Assembly (NCBI GenBank): GCA_000469685.2
Contig: LS997564.1
Coordinates: forward strand, 36,970,151-37,034,150
Source: Haemonchus contortus
Lineage: Eukaryota; Nematoda; Chromadorea; Rhabditida; Trichostrongylidae
Direction: 5' to 3'
DNA length: 64,000 nt
How positions within the stretch are numbered: the stretch's first letter is position 1; the number at the start of each line of letters is the position of its first letter. Positions 12,601 through 23,044 of this stretch are shown here, piece after piece. Position numbers and translations under genes: made by a program. The notes beneath the pieces were generated by a model. That model did no database searches. It saw nothing but the letters and a program-made list of their open reading frames with translations, and was not told where the DNA came from.

Positions 12601-12857
12601 TTTCCACAAACGGGGTTTCGATAAGTGGAAAGTGATTGGAGGGCCATCATTATTATAATTACAATGCTATAACTATGTTGGACGTTTTCAGGTCAATCTC
12701 CACCAATACGGGAACGACTTCTGTTGACAGTGGATCGACATTGAAGCATGGATCTCATCCATCACGTGCTCCATTTGTAAAAGCTCGTACTGTTAGTCAA
12801 GGTTTAGTCGAAAGAATACCGTTACGAGAAGTCGGAAGAGGAATGAGTTTACTGTAA
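634..12857 (+). CDS. Rhodopsin-family neuropeptide-type GPCR (8 coding exons, 405 aa)
   Basis: A seven-transmembrane receptor, presumably at the plasma membrane and peptide-activated. Exons are 634-803, 4720-4899, 5005-5226, 6274-6423, 6905-7031, 7090-7158, 7220-7353 and 12692-12857; all junctions are GT-AG and in frame. TM segments lie near residues 28-50 (GN motif), 60-82 (LAVAD), 99-123, 145-166, 212-236, 269-292 and 301-326. The DRY position reads ERL (125-127) and NPxxY is replaced by NFVLF, a pattern I associate with nematode FMRFamide-like peptide receptors. Loop 2 has an NGS sequon at 176-178 and three cysteines, but no cysteine is seen at the top of TM3. Residues 351-405 form a Ser/Thr-rich tail. 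Without the last splice a stop at 7355-7357 would give 351 aa. The start at 634 follows an acceptor-like site. I cannot name the orthologue; the ligand is unknown. Confidence 0.88.
804..2449. other. GPCR intron 1, 5' part
   Basis: No exon or repeat that I recognise. Open frames here (for example 1425-1919) show no family motif and have no supporting splice context. Confidence 0.5.
2450..2712 (-). repeat. tRNA-derived SINE, copy 2
   Basis: The minus strand reads an A-box-like TAGTGGCAAGTGGC at 2694-2681 and a B-box-like GGGGTTACAATCCC at 2657-2644, then a body shared with the other copies. It lies antisense in GPCR intron 1. The spacing of the two boxes fits an internal pol III promoter of tRNA type. 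Confidence 0.82.
3716..4025 (-). repeat. tRNA-derived SINE, copy 3 (best B box)
   Basis: The minus strand carries a perfect B box, GGTTCGAATCCC at 3972-3961, with a degenerate A box near 4007-3995. The body matches copies 2 and 5 over roughly 290 bp, including the segment around GTCTTGGGACGTTAATC at its far end. It lies in GPCR intron 1, antisense to the gene. Confidence 0.87.
4206..4490 (+). repeat. Truncated copy of the 515-bp TIR MITE family
   Basis: It starts with AAAAGGCACAGTTCACGA, the terminal sequence of the fuller copies at 18872 and 52729, and contains the internal segment around GGACGAGTTTCAACGG. The distal end with the opposite terminal repeat is missing. It lies in GPCR intron 1, shortly upstream of exon 2. 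Confidence 0.65.
5309..5742. repeat. Foldback MITE with long inverted arms, in GPCR intron 3
   Basis: The left end TACCCTAAAATTGCATAGAT is mirrored at the right end by ATCTATGGAATTTTAGGGTA, and the arms stay complementary for roughly 150-190 bp. TA occurs at both ends, fitting a Tc1/mariner-type target duplication. The centre holds two copies of a unit of about 29 bp beginning GATCCGTTAAAATCGC. It has no coding capacity. A transcript of the GPCR intron would form a long hairpin here. Confidence 0.88.
7354..8049. other. GPCR intron 7, 5' part
   Basis: It begins with the donor GTAAGTG after exon 7. I see no gene, recognisable repeat or RNA gene in this stretch. Confidence 0.5.
8050..8293 (-). 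repeat. Diverged tRNA-derived SINE, copy 4
   Basis: It retains the order of SINE blocks (a CGACGCCC-like start, GTGCGTATTCAGCC, GACAAGTCTGGTACC, then an eroded B-box region near 8230-8245), but each block has several differences from copies 2, 3 and 5. It is an older insertion, in GPCR intron 7. Confidence 0.55.
8294..10523. other. GPCR intron 7, middle part
   Basis: About 2.2 kb between the SINE and the maT element. No family motif is recognisable in its short open frames and no RNA gene is evident. Confidence 0.45.
10524..11826 (-). mobile_element. maT (DD37D) mariner-like transposon, full length
   Basis: A 1303-bp element with perfect 25-bp terminal inverted repeats (CAGGGTGCGGCAAAAGTTCT and on), flanked by TA at 10522-10523 and 11827-11828, the Tc1/mariner target duplication. 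A single minus-strand transposase frame fills it. It lies antisense in GPCR intron 7. The perfect TIRs suggest fairly recent insertion or mobilisation in trans, although the transposase frame is broken. Confidence 0.94.
10642..11802 (-). pseudogene. maT transposase pseudogene (two in-frame stops)
   Basis: One frame runs from an ATG at the inner edge of the TIR (11802) to a stop at 10642, 387 codons, with premature stops at 11425-11427 (TAA) and 10990-10992 (TGA) and no frameshift. The N-terminal part has a helix-turn-helix-like segment (ILHLHLGECTAKTIF) followed by a GRPKSA linker. Catalytic signatures are visible: ILFTDECLF, QDSAPAH and NSPDLNPLDY. Counting from the aspartate of QDSAP to that of PLDY gives 37 intervening residues, the maT (DD37D) spacing rather than DD34D or DD34E. 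The copy cannot make a full transposase, but it keeps intact ends for cross-mobilisation. It is unrelated to the host gene it sits in. Confidence 0.92.
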
Positions 12858-14334
12858 CTTACCCATGTGGGTAAATAGGCGTTGACGATCTGGCAATTCC
12901 TGAAATTTGCTAGTGTTTTTCAAGAACTCTTTCGAATGGAACCTATATGTACATCAAAAATCTGGAATTTTCTTGTCTTTAAGTGGGTTTTGAAGTTGTA
13001 TAGATGCTATCTTCGAGGATCCGGTGGTTTTTACTTTGTATTGTGTCATTTTCCCAAATTTTCGGGATGAGATTCGGATATTCAATCTGTGAAGGGTTGC
13101 CAACTGCTCAGACGTGCCAGGGAGGGAGGCATTGATGTCCCACTGGAAGTCACCAAGTGGAATTGACTACCTAAAAATGGTGCTATTAGCGGAGCCTGAA
13201 CTCGACAGCTTCTCTCAAAGTCTTTCAGCGCGGGTAGACATCAATTTTTAGAGAGCAGAAAGAATGGTGTGGTTGAGATATGTATTGATTGAGTAGCCGC
13301 AGTTACCCTACAGCCTATGAGATGGACGTACCTTTAGTCTACACCTCTAGGAGCCAGGAGTCAAAGAGCTCTAAGTTCTAGAGGCTTCTGAATTGTCGCG
13401 AGAGGACCATTTCTTGGAAATTGAAACAGTCCTTCAAAGCAGTAACTGATCTACCAAAAATCGTTACTTTTATACCTAGTAGCAATCGATCGAATTTCTC
13501 CCCCTTTGACTTAGGTGTTGATGGGGTTGAGGGTCATGATTTTTTGAAAAGGACAGAAGGCTTGTCCTTAATCCGAATCTCATTCTAATTCGTCTGTATG
13601 CCATTGTTGCTGTTGATCAGACGAGAACTATGATCTCCTAGTACGGGTCTCTGTTCATATGACAATTTCTGAATCTGGTTTTCAATGAATTGTTTTTACA
13701 ATTTGTTTATGTGATGCCTGAGCTTGTTTTTCAACCGATTCCTGTCGGCAGAAACTGCTTTTTACAAATTTGAGAAGAAATGTTCCTTGATTAAAGTCCA
13801 CTCGATGCCCTTACAATCTATACAATCGAATATTCAAGAAGTTCCAACGGAATAAATCGCCACCACTGAGCGATTTTTTCTTGGATGTGCCCATACATTC
13901 GACTTCAGTTGAGAATCCCTGCCATATTCGTCTGCATATCAAGTCTCTACCAAGAACTCCAGTGATCAGCAGATTCCCAGGTTAGTGTAGTTATTCTTTG
14001 AACCACGCCTGCTAGCCCTCATTCCATCGTGAGCGAGTAGGAGGCATGATTGATAGAGGCGGATCTTGAACGGATGGAATCTGTTCTAAAGACTATAAAT
14101 GAGAAGGCAGTGTTTTTTTTTCCCGCCCCTAGCTCCGCCTTCAAAAGCCAAGTATCGAAATTTGTAATATAAGTGACTAATGGCTTAGTAATTGGTGCTA
14201 TATCTTGACTGTCATACTTACTATAAGTGTATAACCACAAAAATGTGATCAAATGATGTTGATCTTCAAAATTACATGAATCCTACATAAGGCCCATCTT
14301 TTGGGCTCTTCAAATTGTCGATCAGAAAGATAAA
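12858..14334. other. Intergenic region downstream of the GPCR
   Basis: No gene is recognised. AATAAA at 13851-13856 is a possible but distant poly(A) signal for the GPCR. A very eroded SINE-like stretch (around 13885-14010) may be present; the match is too weak to list separately. Confidence 0.4.
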
Positions 14335-14620
14335 GGATAAGGGTAAAATCTTGGGACGTTAATCGATCCAGTCTGAGGGATGCGCTCACGCTTGGCTTAC
14401 ATTCAGAATCCTAGTAGTGTGTTGAATGCGTACGTGGCCTATACAATGATTTGCGGGGTGGCCAGCCAATGTACAAGTCAGCGCTTTTATCCTCCCAGAT
14501 GAGTCTAGTACCAATTAACCGACCCTGGAGAGGGAGAAGTTTTAGTTGGCCTAGGCGAATAACGATCCGGGATTCGAACCTGCGACCATGCGTGTGAGAG
14601 GTGACATGCGAAGACATCAT
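14335..14620 (-). repeat. tRNA-derived SINE, copy 5
   Basis: The B box GGTTCGAATCCC reads on the minus strand at 14580-14569. The body shares long blocks with copy 3, starting at GGGTAAAATCTTGGGACG and including GCTTTTATCCTCCCAGATGA. The A-box side is degraded beyond about 14600. Confidence 0.84.
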
Positions 14621-15256
14621 TTCCTGATTACTATTTCGAAGGATTCCAGATTCTTCCTTCTCCTCTTCCCTCGATTCTCTCGTATCGTGAGAGTTCATTG
14701 CATAATCTTCAAGCTCATCCATCCCTTTCACACAGCATCCTTTTTGCATAACTCATCAATATTTGTTATTTATGACCTGTATAAATGAATGATCGAATGA
14801 ATAAATGGCTCAATTTGCTCTTACGGCCATTTCGGTTTAGAAAAGAGACCAATGACCGCGTTTTATCTACTAGGGATCCACAGCTTCCTATGTTCTGCGT
14901 TGGATCATTCATTCTCTTAATGCGGCTGCCAGAGTGTTAGCCACAGACTTCTTTAAGAATTGTAGAACCAGTGAATGCTAAATCACCGAATTAGACGATG
15001 ATTCCGAGTCATGCATCTTAAGGGAGTTGGTAGGGAATAGGTCATTGGTGGCAGTAGAAGGGAAAGTCTTCAGACTCCACGAGTTATAAACTTTCCCCCC
15101 CCCCCTCTCTAAAAATCTGTGCAAATGTGTGGTACGAGATTACCATCAAGGATATGGTCTTAAAAGAGTACTTGGACGGGATTTCAACCATGTGCAATTG
15201 CGTAAGGAGCTGGCTTCAGTTGGCCGAAAATGAGAAAGGTTCCTTTCAATGACACT

Positions 15257-15294
15257 AGATAGTCACCAAGTTCCGAGATAGTCACCAAGTTCCG
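15257..15294. repeat. Tandem duplication, 2 x 19 bp
   Basis: Two exact copies of AGATAGTCACCAAGTTCCG lie head to tail. This is a local duplication with no associated gene. Confidence 0.9.
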
Positions 15295-15324
15295 ACCATT
15301 TGTTTGAATACTCAACATCTGTGC

Positions 15325-15527
15325 TCCATTGCGAGTGGTGCAGCATCTACAACGCCGGATGAACTCGTCCACCTCCGAGTGTGGACATCAACGATCTTTG
15401 AGCCCTACTAAGCCCTACCTGAGCCATTTTTCGACTCGACAGCCTACCACACGGCACATGGTTGGGAGCCATAGGTTCCTCCTATTTGAGAAGCTCGGGA
15501 ACAACTACATCGTGAACAGTGCTTGAA
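15325..15527 (-). repeat. Half copy of the 515-bp TIR MITE family
   Basis: It matches the right half of the copy at 18872-19390: GTGGTGCAGCATCTACAACG, an ACTCGTCC block, and a terminal ATCGTGAACAGTGC that is the reverse complement of the family end. The left half is absent or eroded. Confidence 0.62.
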
Positions 15528-16040
15528 AGAAATTTAAAAAGAAATGAAGAAAGTGACTCTCATCAAATATTTACTGTGTAATCGAATATAAGATCAACAA
15601 TTACCCTTACTATATATAATCACATATAAAGCACATTTTTTGGGAATCAATGGTATCAAAGAATGATATTAAAGGGGTCAAATGTAAGAACTTTGATGGT
15701 GTTGACTAAAATAGTTTCCAAAATACTGCAGCTATGGATTGCTCCGTTGAAATACGATTGTTTCGTCTTCGTCGACACCACAGCTGCTGGACATCTCTTT
15801 GTCCTTTGCCTCAACTTCCAGGCATCGTTTGACAATATGTTCAGTAGGTGTGTATTCGGCTGGTTGATCTATCATTTCCGGGGCTGTAAACAACTGTTTA
15901 CTTTTAAGCTGTTGTTCGGTTCACGATATAGGAAGAGCCCCAAGTTATTGCCGTGGACGGGTCTCGAACATACACTTGCTCTTGTAGCCATCGTATTTAT
16001 TCACTGCGCTATATGCAGACAACTTACATTCACAGCCTTC

Positions 16041-17093
16041 CCCAACCAAGGAGGGGTAGTCTAATTATCTTGGAACTTTGAATGGAGACCCAGATAAATC
16101 GATAGAGTTTTGAATGCTGTTTGCGAAAACGGAAATTAAAACTGCAAAATGCTTCTCCTTGAAAAGTTATGGGAGCCCGAATTTTGTTCGACAGTAGTAT
16201 CAATTGGATCTGCAAGCTCGTCCCTTCACTATCAAGTGCACACGTGGCCTCGGGATAGTGCTCTCGCTTCATGGATGTAAGATGAGGGTTTGCTCCCCGC
16301 CGTTGCCCGCATTTTTGCAAAAAGTTCGTTCATTTGATCAAGGGCTCCCTAAACGTTTTCTGACATTTTTTCAGTGAACACCTCATTTCTGCTTTCATTT
16401 TCTCTCGTCGCCCCTATTTAAGGAAAGTGGTTCTGCACGTTAATAGTATGACTCTTTTTTATTTCGAAATTCAAGGAAAATTCAACAGAAAGTTACCAGA
16501 GGTGTGTAAGATGCCTGCAAGAAACTCAACACTGATGGAAAAACTTTAAAAAATGCGTGAAGCACTCATGTTCTTCACAAACTGCGCACCTTATGCACGC
16601 TGATTCTCTACATCCGGTAACAAAACAGTCAATCGTCTCAAGACTGAACGGGATGCAACGATTGATCAGAATTTCGAATTCCTTGAATTCAAAAAAAAGT
16701 CATAGTATTAACGTGCAGAACCACTTTCCTTGAATAGGGGCGACGAGAGAAAATAAAGGCACAAATGAGGTGTTCACTGAAAAAATGTCAGAAAACGTTT
16801 AGGGAGTCCTTGATGAAATGAAAAAACTTTTTGCAAAAATGCGGACAATGGCGGGGAGCAGACCCTCATCTTACGCCCATGAAGCGAGACCACTACCCCG
16901 AGGCCACGTCGACGAGTTCGCATATCCAATTGATACTACTGTCGAGCAAATTTCGGGCCCCCATAACTTTTTAAGGAGAACCATTTTGCAGTTTTAATTT
17001 CCATTTTCATAAACAGCATTCAAAACTCTATCGATTCTTCTGAGTCTCCATTCAAAGTTCCAAGATAAGTAGACTAACCCTCCTTGGTAAGGT
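16041..17093. repeat. Large foldback element (about 1.05 kb, arms over 400 bp)
   Basis: The left end CCAACCAAGGAGGGGTAGTC is mirrored by GACTAACCCTCCTTGG at the right end. The arms (about 16041-16480 and 16675-17093) are inverted copies with scattered differences, such as the GTTCTGCACGTTAATA block at 16432 and its complement near 16710. A central spacer of about 190 bp is not inverted. No transposase is visible. It is a non-autonomous foldback element or a head-to-head pair of the same MITE. Confidence 0.9.
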
Positions 17094-17261
17094 CTCAAGG
17101 GTAGTATGTGAAGGGAAGAAAACCCGAAAGTCTGTAGATTTTGGGAATTACAAGGCTTTTAAAAAGCAGTAAGAAAGGGGGTTCTACGAGATTATGTGTC
17201 TATTACCGTCTGAGTGTCTCCCACATAAGTGCGCTACTCGTCGGCGTCCCGACCTTTCATT

Positions 17262-17485
17262 GTGAATGGCGCAGCCTTAACAAGGCCGTCATAACGCGGG
17301 CGCTATAGGTATGCATGTCGGCTAAGCAGGTTTTGAGGCTCTTATCACTCCCTACCTGGGCCGTTTTTTGACCCGACATTGTCCCATGTGAGAGATAAAT
17401 TCAAGTCCCATGTGCTATCGTTGCGGGTCACATGTTCATTCAAAGGAGCAATCTCAGAAACCACTTCTATCGTGAACTAGTCCTC
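17262..17485 (-). repeat. Half copy of the 515-bp TIR MITE family
   Basis: Its blocks GAATGGCGCAGCCTTAACAA and CTGGGCCGTTTTTTGACCCG, and the terminal CTATCGTGAACTAG, parallel the right half of the 18872-19390 copy in order. It is diverged and has lost its left half. Confidence 0.58.
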
Positions 17486-18871
17486 ACCTAGCAGGTATAT
17501 CGGGGCAGCAGAGCAAGGTCCTGGTAGGTTAGATTCGCAAGCCTAACTGGGCAGATGGTTCCCCTCGCGAGGTTCTTTTTCAGTTATGAAACCACAGCTT
17601 TTCAACATACCGTTCTCGTGATGGTCTCTGAACACATAGGTTAACGCTCTGGCTTTTCGTTCAATTTCCTCAACGGTCAGATTGTGGTAAAGAAGCAAGG
17701 GAAATAGTCCACAAAGCGATCCGCTAAGAAGTCCGAATAACTGTAATTAAATTCATCAAATGGGTATAACTTGTTACGAGAAAGACAACCAGCCTTCGCC
17801 CAGTTCGTCACTGTTTTGACGTCTTTGTTGTTCATTTGCTCGACGGAAAGTAGCGGATATCTGAAAAAAACGATGTTCGAGAGAAGATTGATGACGGTTA
17901 TACTTGGCGAATTAGTGGAAAGACAGGCTTCTCTGCCGACTCTAGACGAGGGAAGTAGTATATTCGTGGGGAGGCGGAGGTGGGTAGAGAACTAACTACT
18001 GGACCAGGGAGATAGTATAGGCGTAAAGGAGGCGGAGGATGATAGAGTAGTTCTATACAAGACCTAGTGGGGAGGAACCTCAAACGAATAGCGAGTGAAG
18101 TAGTCATGTTAGAAACCCGAGAAGAACCCGAGAAGAGACTCCTCAAGTGTAGTATGGCCACATCTAAGAGAGCATTCTGCCCCTTGCTCCTTGTAGGAGG
18201 GGAGGGTGGTAGGGGGGGGGGGAGACCCTACCGCAAGCGACGATGCTTCGGGCTTCATGCACATACTTCATTGAGAACTAGGAAATCTAGGTTTCATTGA
18301 AGTGAATATATAATATGTATTTTATGTGAAATAAATTCTATTTGTAATAAAAGCCTACTTGAGACCAAGTCGTGTAATAAGGTTGACGATGTGAACTTGG
18401 GTTTGTAGTAGAACAACACTTGTGAAGATATTCCCGAGAGCGGCCGCACCCATAATTGACATACCGTAGACGGTAGCGAATGAGCTGTAAAAGGTTCAAA
18501 TAAAAGGGTTTAATGCAAGTAATAGTATAATAAAGAATAGAGCAAAAGTGCGAATTGGTTATTGATCAATTCTGCACACGCAGCGCAACCGTCCGCGCCT
18601 TTTCGCGGTGTTCACTGAACACAATATCACAAACAATTAGCCTGTGGTAAGGCATCAAGTGGATTGCAGCTGTCCGTTGCAACTGTTTGATTCCGGCATG
18701 ACTAATCTATTTACAAGCTATGAATTCCCGCATGGACTAGTACAGTAGGTTAACTCCTACTACACTCCGATTCCACATAGGAATACTCAATAGACGGTAT
18801 GGATGGAGGATATTTTTGAGGTCCTGAAGCAGAATACCAGAAACTTTTCTCAGTGTGGATTATGCCTGCCT
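17486..18871. other. Intergenic region with a purine-rich tract
   Basis: No gene is recognised. From about 17930 to 18230 the + strand is strongly purine-biased, with repeated GGAGGCGGAGG-like blocks and a run of G near 18210, so opposite-strand ORFs there are low-complexity artefacts. Confidence 0.45.
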
Positions 18872-19390
18872 TTAAAGGCACAGTTCACGATAGTTTTGCG
18901 GTACCCCTTTTTGGTTGAAAAGCGGAAGTGTCGATGTAGAGGAATTCATCGCTGGCGAAGAAAACGAACGAGAAAATCCGTCTGTCAAGTTTTCTAAAAG
19001 TAGTGGGAGTGGGGGTTGTACGAGAACACCGCGACAGGGATGGCATGGAAGGGGTTTTTGGACCAGATTTAACTCACTTCCATCGTGCAAAGAGCTGACT
19101 ACATCAAATCATAACTGTCCTGAATTGCCTTTCACTGTCGCTATGGGTCATGACAAGTTGTTTAAACTTCCCACATTATTTCCCTTATGAATGGTGCAGC
19201 CTCTACAAAGTTGTTGAAATTCGTCCACAAGGGATGTGACATTTACACGATACAATCTCTGGTTCCTTATTGTGCAATATCCAGGACGTTTTTCGCCCTC
19301 ATAGCGACAGGTATGATATTAGGGGGGCCTCGAATTCCTACTATAGGGAAATCTCACCTCAGAAACCATTTTTATCGTGAACGTGCCGTT
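18872..19390 (+). repeat. Full-length copy of the 515-bp TIR MITE family
   Basis: Its ends are inverted: TTAAAGGCACAGTTCACGAT on the left and ATCGTGAACGTGCC on the right. The internal order matches the reverse complement of the copy at 52729-53241, including the GAAAAGCGGAAGTG block and GTGCAGCCTCTACAA. It has no transposase frame. The length (519 bp) agrees with the other full copy (513 bp), which defines the family. Confidence 0.82.
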
Positions 19391-19441
19391 GATGACTTAT
19401 CCCTAAGTCTGTCTATTTTTTTTTCTCATTCAGCAATACCA

Positions 19442-19722
19442 GCCTTCCCTGGGTGTGTGTCAAGTCGTGCGTCCGAGGGCGCGCGCGGCAAATGGCACGA
19501 CGAAGCTCATGGCGAATTTCGACGACTGTGGCGTTTATCATTGGGGCTCAAATCTGAAGTTGAGTAGATTAGTAAGGTCTGCTAATCCTACTATTCTACA
19601 GTACTTCAAAATTAACCCAAATAATAGGCGCTAATTCGTCAGAGTAGGTGTGAACTTCGCCGCGCAATTTGTCGCGCGCATCCTCGGACGCACGACTTGA
19701 CCGTCCCCCGCCTTGGGTGGGA
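19442..19722. repeat. GC-rich inverted-repeat element (281 bp)
   Basis: The left arm contains CAAGTCGTGCGTCCGAGG followed by GCGCGCGGCAAAT. The right arm carries the complement, CCTCGGACGCACGACTTG, preceded by ATTTGTCGCGCGC. The arms are about 70 bp around a spacer of about 135 bp. It is much more GC-rich than its surroundings and probably a MITE. Confidence 0.82.
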
Positions 19723-20540
19723 CCTTCCCCTAGTTTATTTGCTACAGTAAGGCCCTGTAAGGCCCTGTTTGTATGAAAATTAGCTGCAGAATTTTACTAG
19801 GAGAAAAATGTGTGTCAATAATCATGATGCAATTCTGTTTACATTTAGGGGCGTACTTTCGTTGAGATACAGCACTATCTTGGTGATTCCATCCGGCGTG
19901 AAATGCTTCTTGTTCTGTGCGCTGCCTATTTTGAAATCATTTCCCTCTAAAATACCGTCTCCTATTAGATCTACCCCATCTGATTGTTGTAGGCGATAAT
20001 TTTAATTAATAATCGCCAATTTTCGAATGACGCTTCAGAGATCAATTGACCCCTTTCAGAAAGTACATGTTTTTCGACGACGTCTTCTCGTACTGGAACA
20101 ATTCTCTCTTCCACAAATCCTGGGCGAAATGTGGGTGAAACTTCAGTCTTCGACGGGATTGAAACCCTTGCTTGCGCTTCCTGGGCACTATGCTCTTCAT
20201 CTCCTCTGTCTAGTCTTCTTTCAATCATCAAGACTTTGTGCTCAAGTGATGAGGGTAGTATGAGGGCGTTAGGAAGGGGGTATCCATGTTAAGCAATTAC
20301 GAGCAACGTAAGCGTTAACTGGTAAGGCAGGGAAAAATGGGACCTCAAAGGAATCCCCTTAAATAGACCCAGGTAGACCCAGTGTCTTTGCGTAGGTTGT
20401 AAGCAGCGATAACGAATCATTTGTGGGTCGGTCGCTCGATTTTGTAGGTAAAAACATCCGGTTTGCTGTCCTTATAAGAGCTTCCGCACTTACTTTGTTG
20501 GAAAAAATTCTCATAAAACGCCCGCCCCTCCTGTTCCTCC

Positions 20541-20720
20541 GTAAAAGGCTTAGTTCGCGATGAATTGGTTTCTGAGAATCTCCCCCATGATGAACCTGCG
20601 GCTCCCAAGGATAGTGCATGAGATATTGTCGGGGCGAAAAACGGTTCAGGAGGCAGGGCGTAAGGGTTCCAAGACCGGTTTGGTAGAAGTTTACACCCAG
20701 AAGTGGCCGCGTTCTGACAG
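20541..20720 (+). repeat. Partial copy of the 515-bp TIR MITE family
   Basis: It starts with GTAAAAGGCTTAGTTCGCGA, a diverged family terminus, and continues with GAACCTGCGGCTCCCAA, the complement of the block before the right end of the 15325 copy. The other end is missing. Confidence 0.52.
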
Positions 20721-22979
20721 TCTTGTTGAGACTGCACTATTCTCAATCAACCGTTGGGGTTTCGACTAATAGGACGTTCATGTGGGAGACACCCCCCCCC
20801 TCCCCCGTAACAAATGTAGCCTTCAACACCTTGATCTGTTGCACCTGGCTGGCACAGTAATTAGTTGAAAGTGATCTGATCCTAAACAGGAGCTAGTGTC
20901 GGGGTACCCTACCAGTCGGCTCATGGTTTAGACCGGATGCCTCCGTACGTAAGGACAGGTGGCGCACCCCCAGTGTGCCCGAACCTTGGGCATCCTGCTA
21001 CTTTTCTCGAACAAGCGAACATCGTGATCTAGAGACCGACGTCAACTTCAGGCTCTTATTTATATTTATGGAATGAGCACCTGTTTATACTTTCACCGGC
21101 AATAATCATCAAGGCAGTGTCGACGAATCCGAGCACAAAGGAAGATAGCAATGATACGTACCTATAACTGGCATTTACTCTATCATTGATGGATACTCTT
21201 CCAATGGAAGGGGGAGTTGGCGTAGTACAGACAGCCTGCTTTCAGCAAGTTACGGTACGGGGTCTGGTTATCACGGAGTTGTCGTGGTTTTTGGTGCTAC
21301 TAGACAGAAAATGCTATCCGAAAAACAGCTGATCAGACCGTTTGCTGCCCTATCCTTTCAATTGATGCAACACCCATCTGTACGACGCCTACTCCCATAG
21401 AATGGCAATAAGCAAACCATATTCTGAGAAGATCATCGTTATGAATTTCTGCTTGTTGCAGCCTCTTTTGTTCCATATATTGATCAGCCACTGAAAATAG
21501 ACGGCTTAGGTGTTTACTGGGTAAATTAGCATATGTATCTAACGTTACATTCGATTTCTGCCATTCGGAAATAGGTCAGATCAATGATTAAATCGAAGTC
21601 TTCCCTTTCTGAACTAGGTGACCAGGTTCAGTCACATGTAGGAACAGATAGACTTATGTATATCCTCTCTAACGCCTGGAACATCGCCATTGCTATTCTT
21701 TAACCCTCTCCTAACCCCAGCCTAAGGCTGAGTGATAGTAATCGTGTACACATGGGTTCGGCACTGTGCTTTTGCTTTGATTTTTACTCAAAATCTTTTG
21801 CACGCTTACTCTTTTTACGTAGAGCATCGAACATCAGTCTTCTTTCCGTGATGCTCAGCTCCTCGGCCATATGCTTCGCATTCTTGGCATCTCTGATTCC
21901 GTGCGGTAGGTCAGTGCCAAAGAGACGGAGATTTCTGGAATCCCTATATGTAAAAGAGTAATGCGGTGCTGTCAGTTTGTCAGTCGGCCGGTCCTTTTGT
22001 CGGTTTGTATGTTTGTCCGTCACAAAGACTTGCTATGGTCATGATTACATGAGAGACCACCGCCAGCTAAAGCAGTATCACCTAGAAGGAGGCTGAGAAG
22101 TTTGCGGGATCGCCTTCACCAAGGGTTCTCTCAAGGATCTCTAGCAAGCTACTGACGAGGCTACGTGGTGCGACCCTAGGTGGCGATAACGGAGTAAATC
22201 CTGGACCAAAAGTCGCCCGTACTCGCCTAGATACGCAGGTGGGTTCAGAGTAGGACTACCTACTTCTGCTGTGCTGGGTCTATATACCTTCTGTATCTCG
22301 CCGGTTTATCAACGCAGTTGCGAAGAATTTCCGGCTGCGGTCGGTTCAGCCGAAAGCTTACATTCGAGTGATTGGGTCGTAATTCGGCAGTAATAATTTC
22401 GGCAGTAATAATTTCGCCTGCAGTAACCAAACCCTTGGCCAATCTGGAAAGGCTTGGCTAGCTACCCGTAGTCTATCCATCCCTTACGTCGGAGCCTGGC
22501 AAGCTACTAGTAACGTCTCATTCCCCTGAACCTGAGGGAGCCCCAATACCACAGTATTGAGAAAGACCGCTGGACCGCTCGGAGTGACTGCCAAAGTCTC
22601 AGGGCCGTAACAGCTCGATGGTATCGTAGATACTATGGTTTTTATCATTCGTTATCACCCAACATCATTCCATTCTCTGACAGCTTCGCCACCGGCCTAT
22701 GGCTGTTGAATCCCAACTGGCGCATGATGCACACTGTTACTTGAGTAACGATAGGATGAAGGAGCAGTCATTCACTCTAGGGAACAGAGGATTTGCATTT
22801 CGGACTCAATAAAGCTACCAGAGGGATAGTACGCAGGACAGCTACCGTTAAAGAAAATCACCCGACTAATTCCTAAGGTCCCTACCCACCAAGTCTCTCG
22901 TTCCCTACAATGCGTCCACTACAGTCCCTTTTACAATTCTAGGCGATCCTCTAATACATGACGATTTTGGGAACCCTTA
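20721..22979. other. Gene-poor intergenic region
   Basis: No gene is supported. It contains C-rich runs near 20790, a simple pattern built on GTCAGT/TTTGTC at 21970-22020, and a 17-bp duplication (CGGCAGTAATAATTT) near 22386-22418. A minus-strand frame at 21784-22023 partly translates the simple repeat and is not called. Confidence 0.45.
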
Positions 22980-22984
22980 TCAAC

Positions 22985-23044
22985 ATTTTTGTTCTACAGG
23001 TAATTTTTTCGTTCTACAGGTAATTTTTTTGTTCCTTAGGTAAT
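22985..23044. repeat. Tandem repeat, about 3 x 20 bp
   Basis: Three imperfect units of the type TTTTTCGTTCTACAGGTAAT follow one another; the third has CCTTAGG in place of CTACAGG. Each unit contains a CAG|GTAA-like junction, so the array could confuse splice-site prediction. Confidence 0.85.

Noticed and set aside
18067..18300. Arg/Gly-rich frame over the purine-rich tract
   Set aside because: It is a direct translation of low-complexity GGAGG-type sequence.
21784..22023. Minus-strand frame containing TDKHTNRQKDRPTDK
   Set aside because: The N-terminal part is a translated simple repeat. The remainder has no recognised domain and probably belongs to a dispersed repeat.
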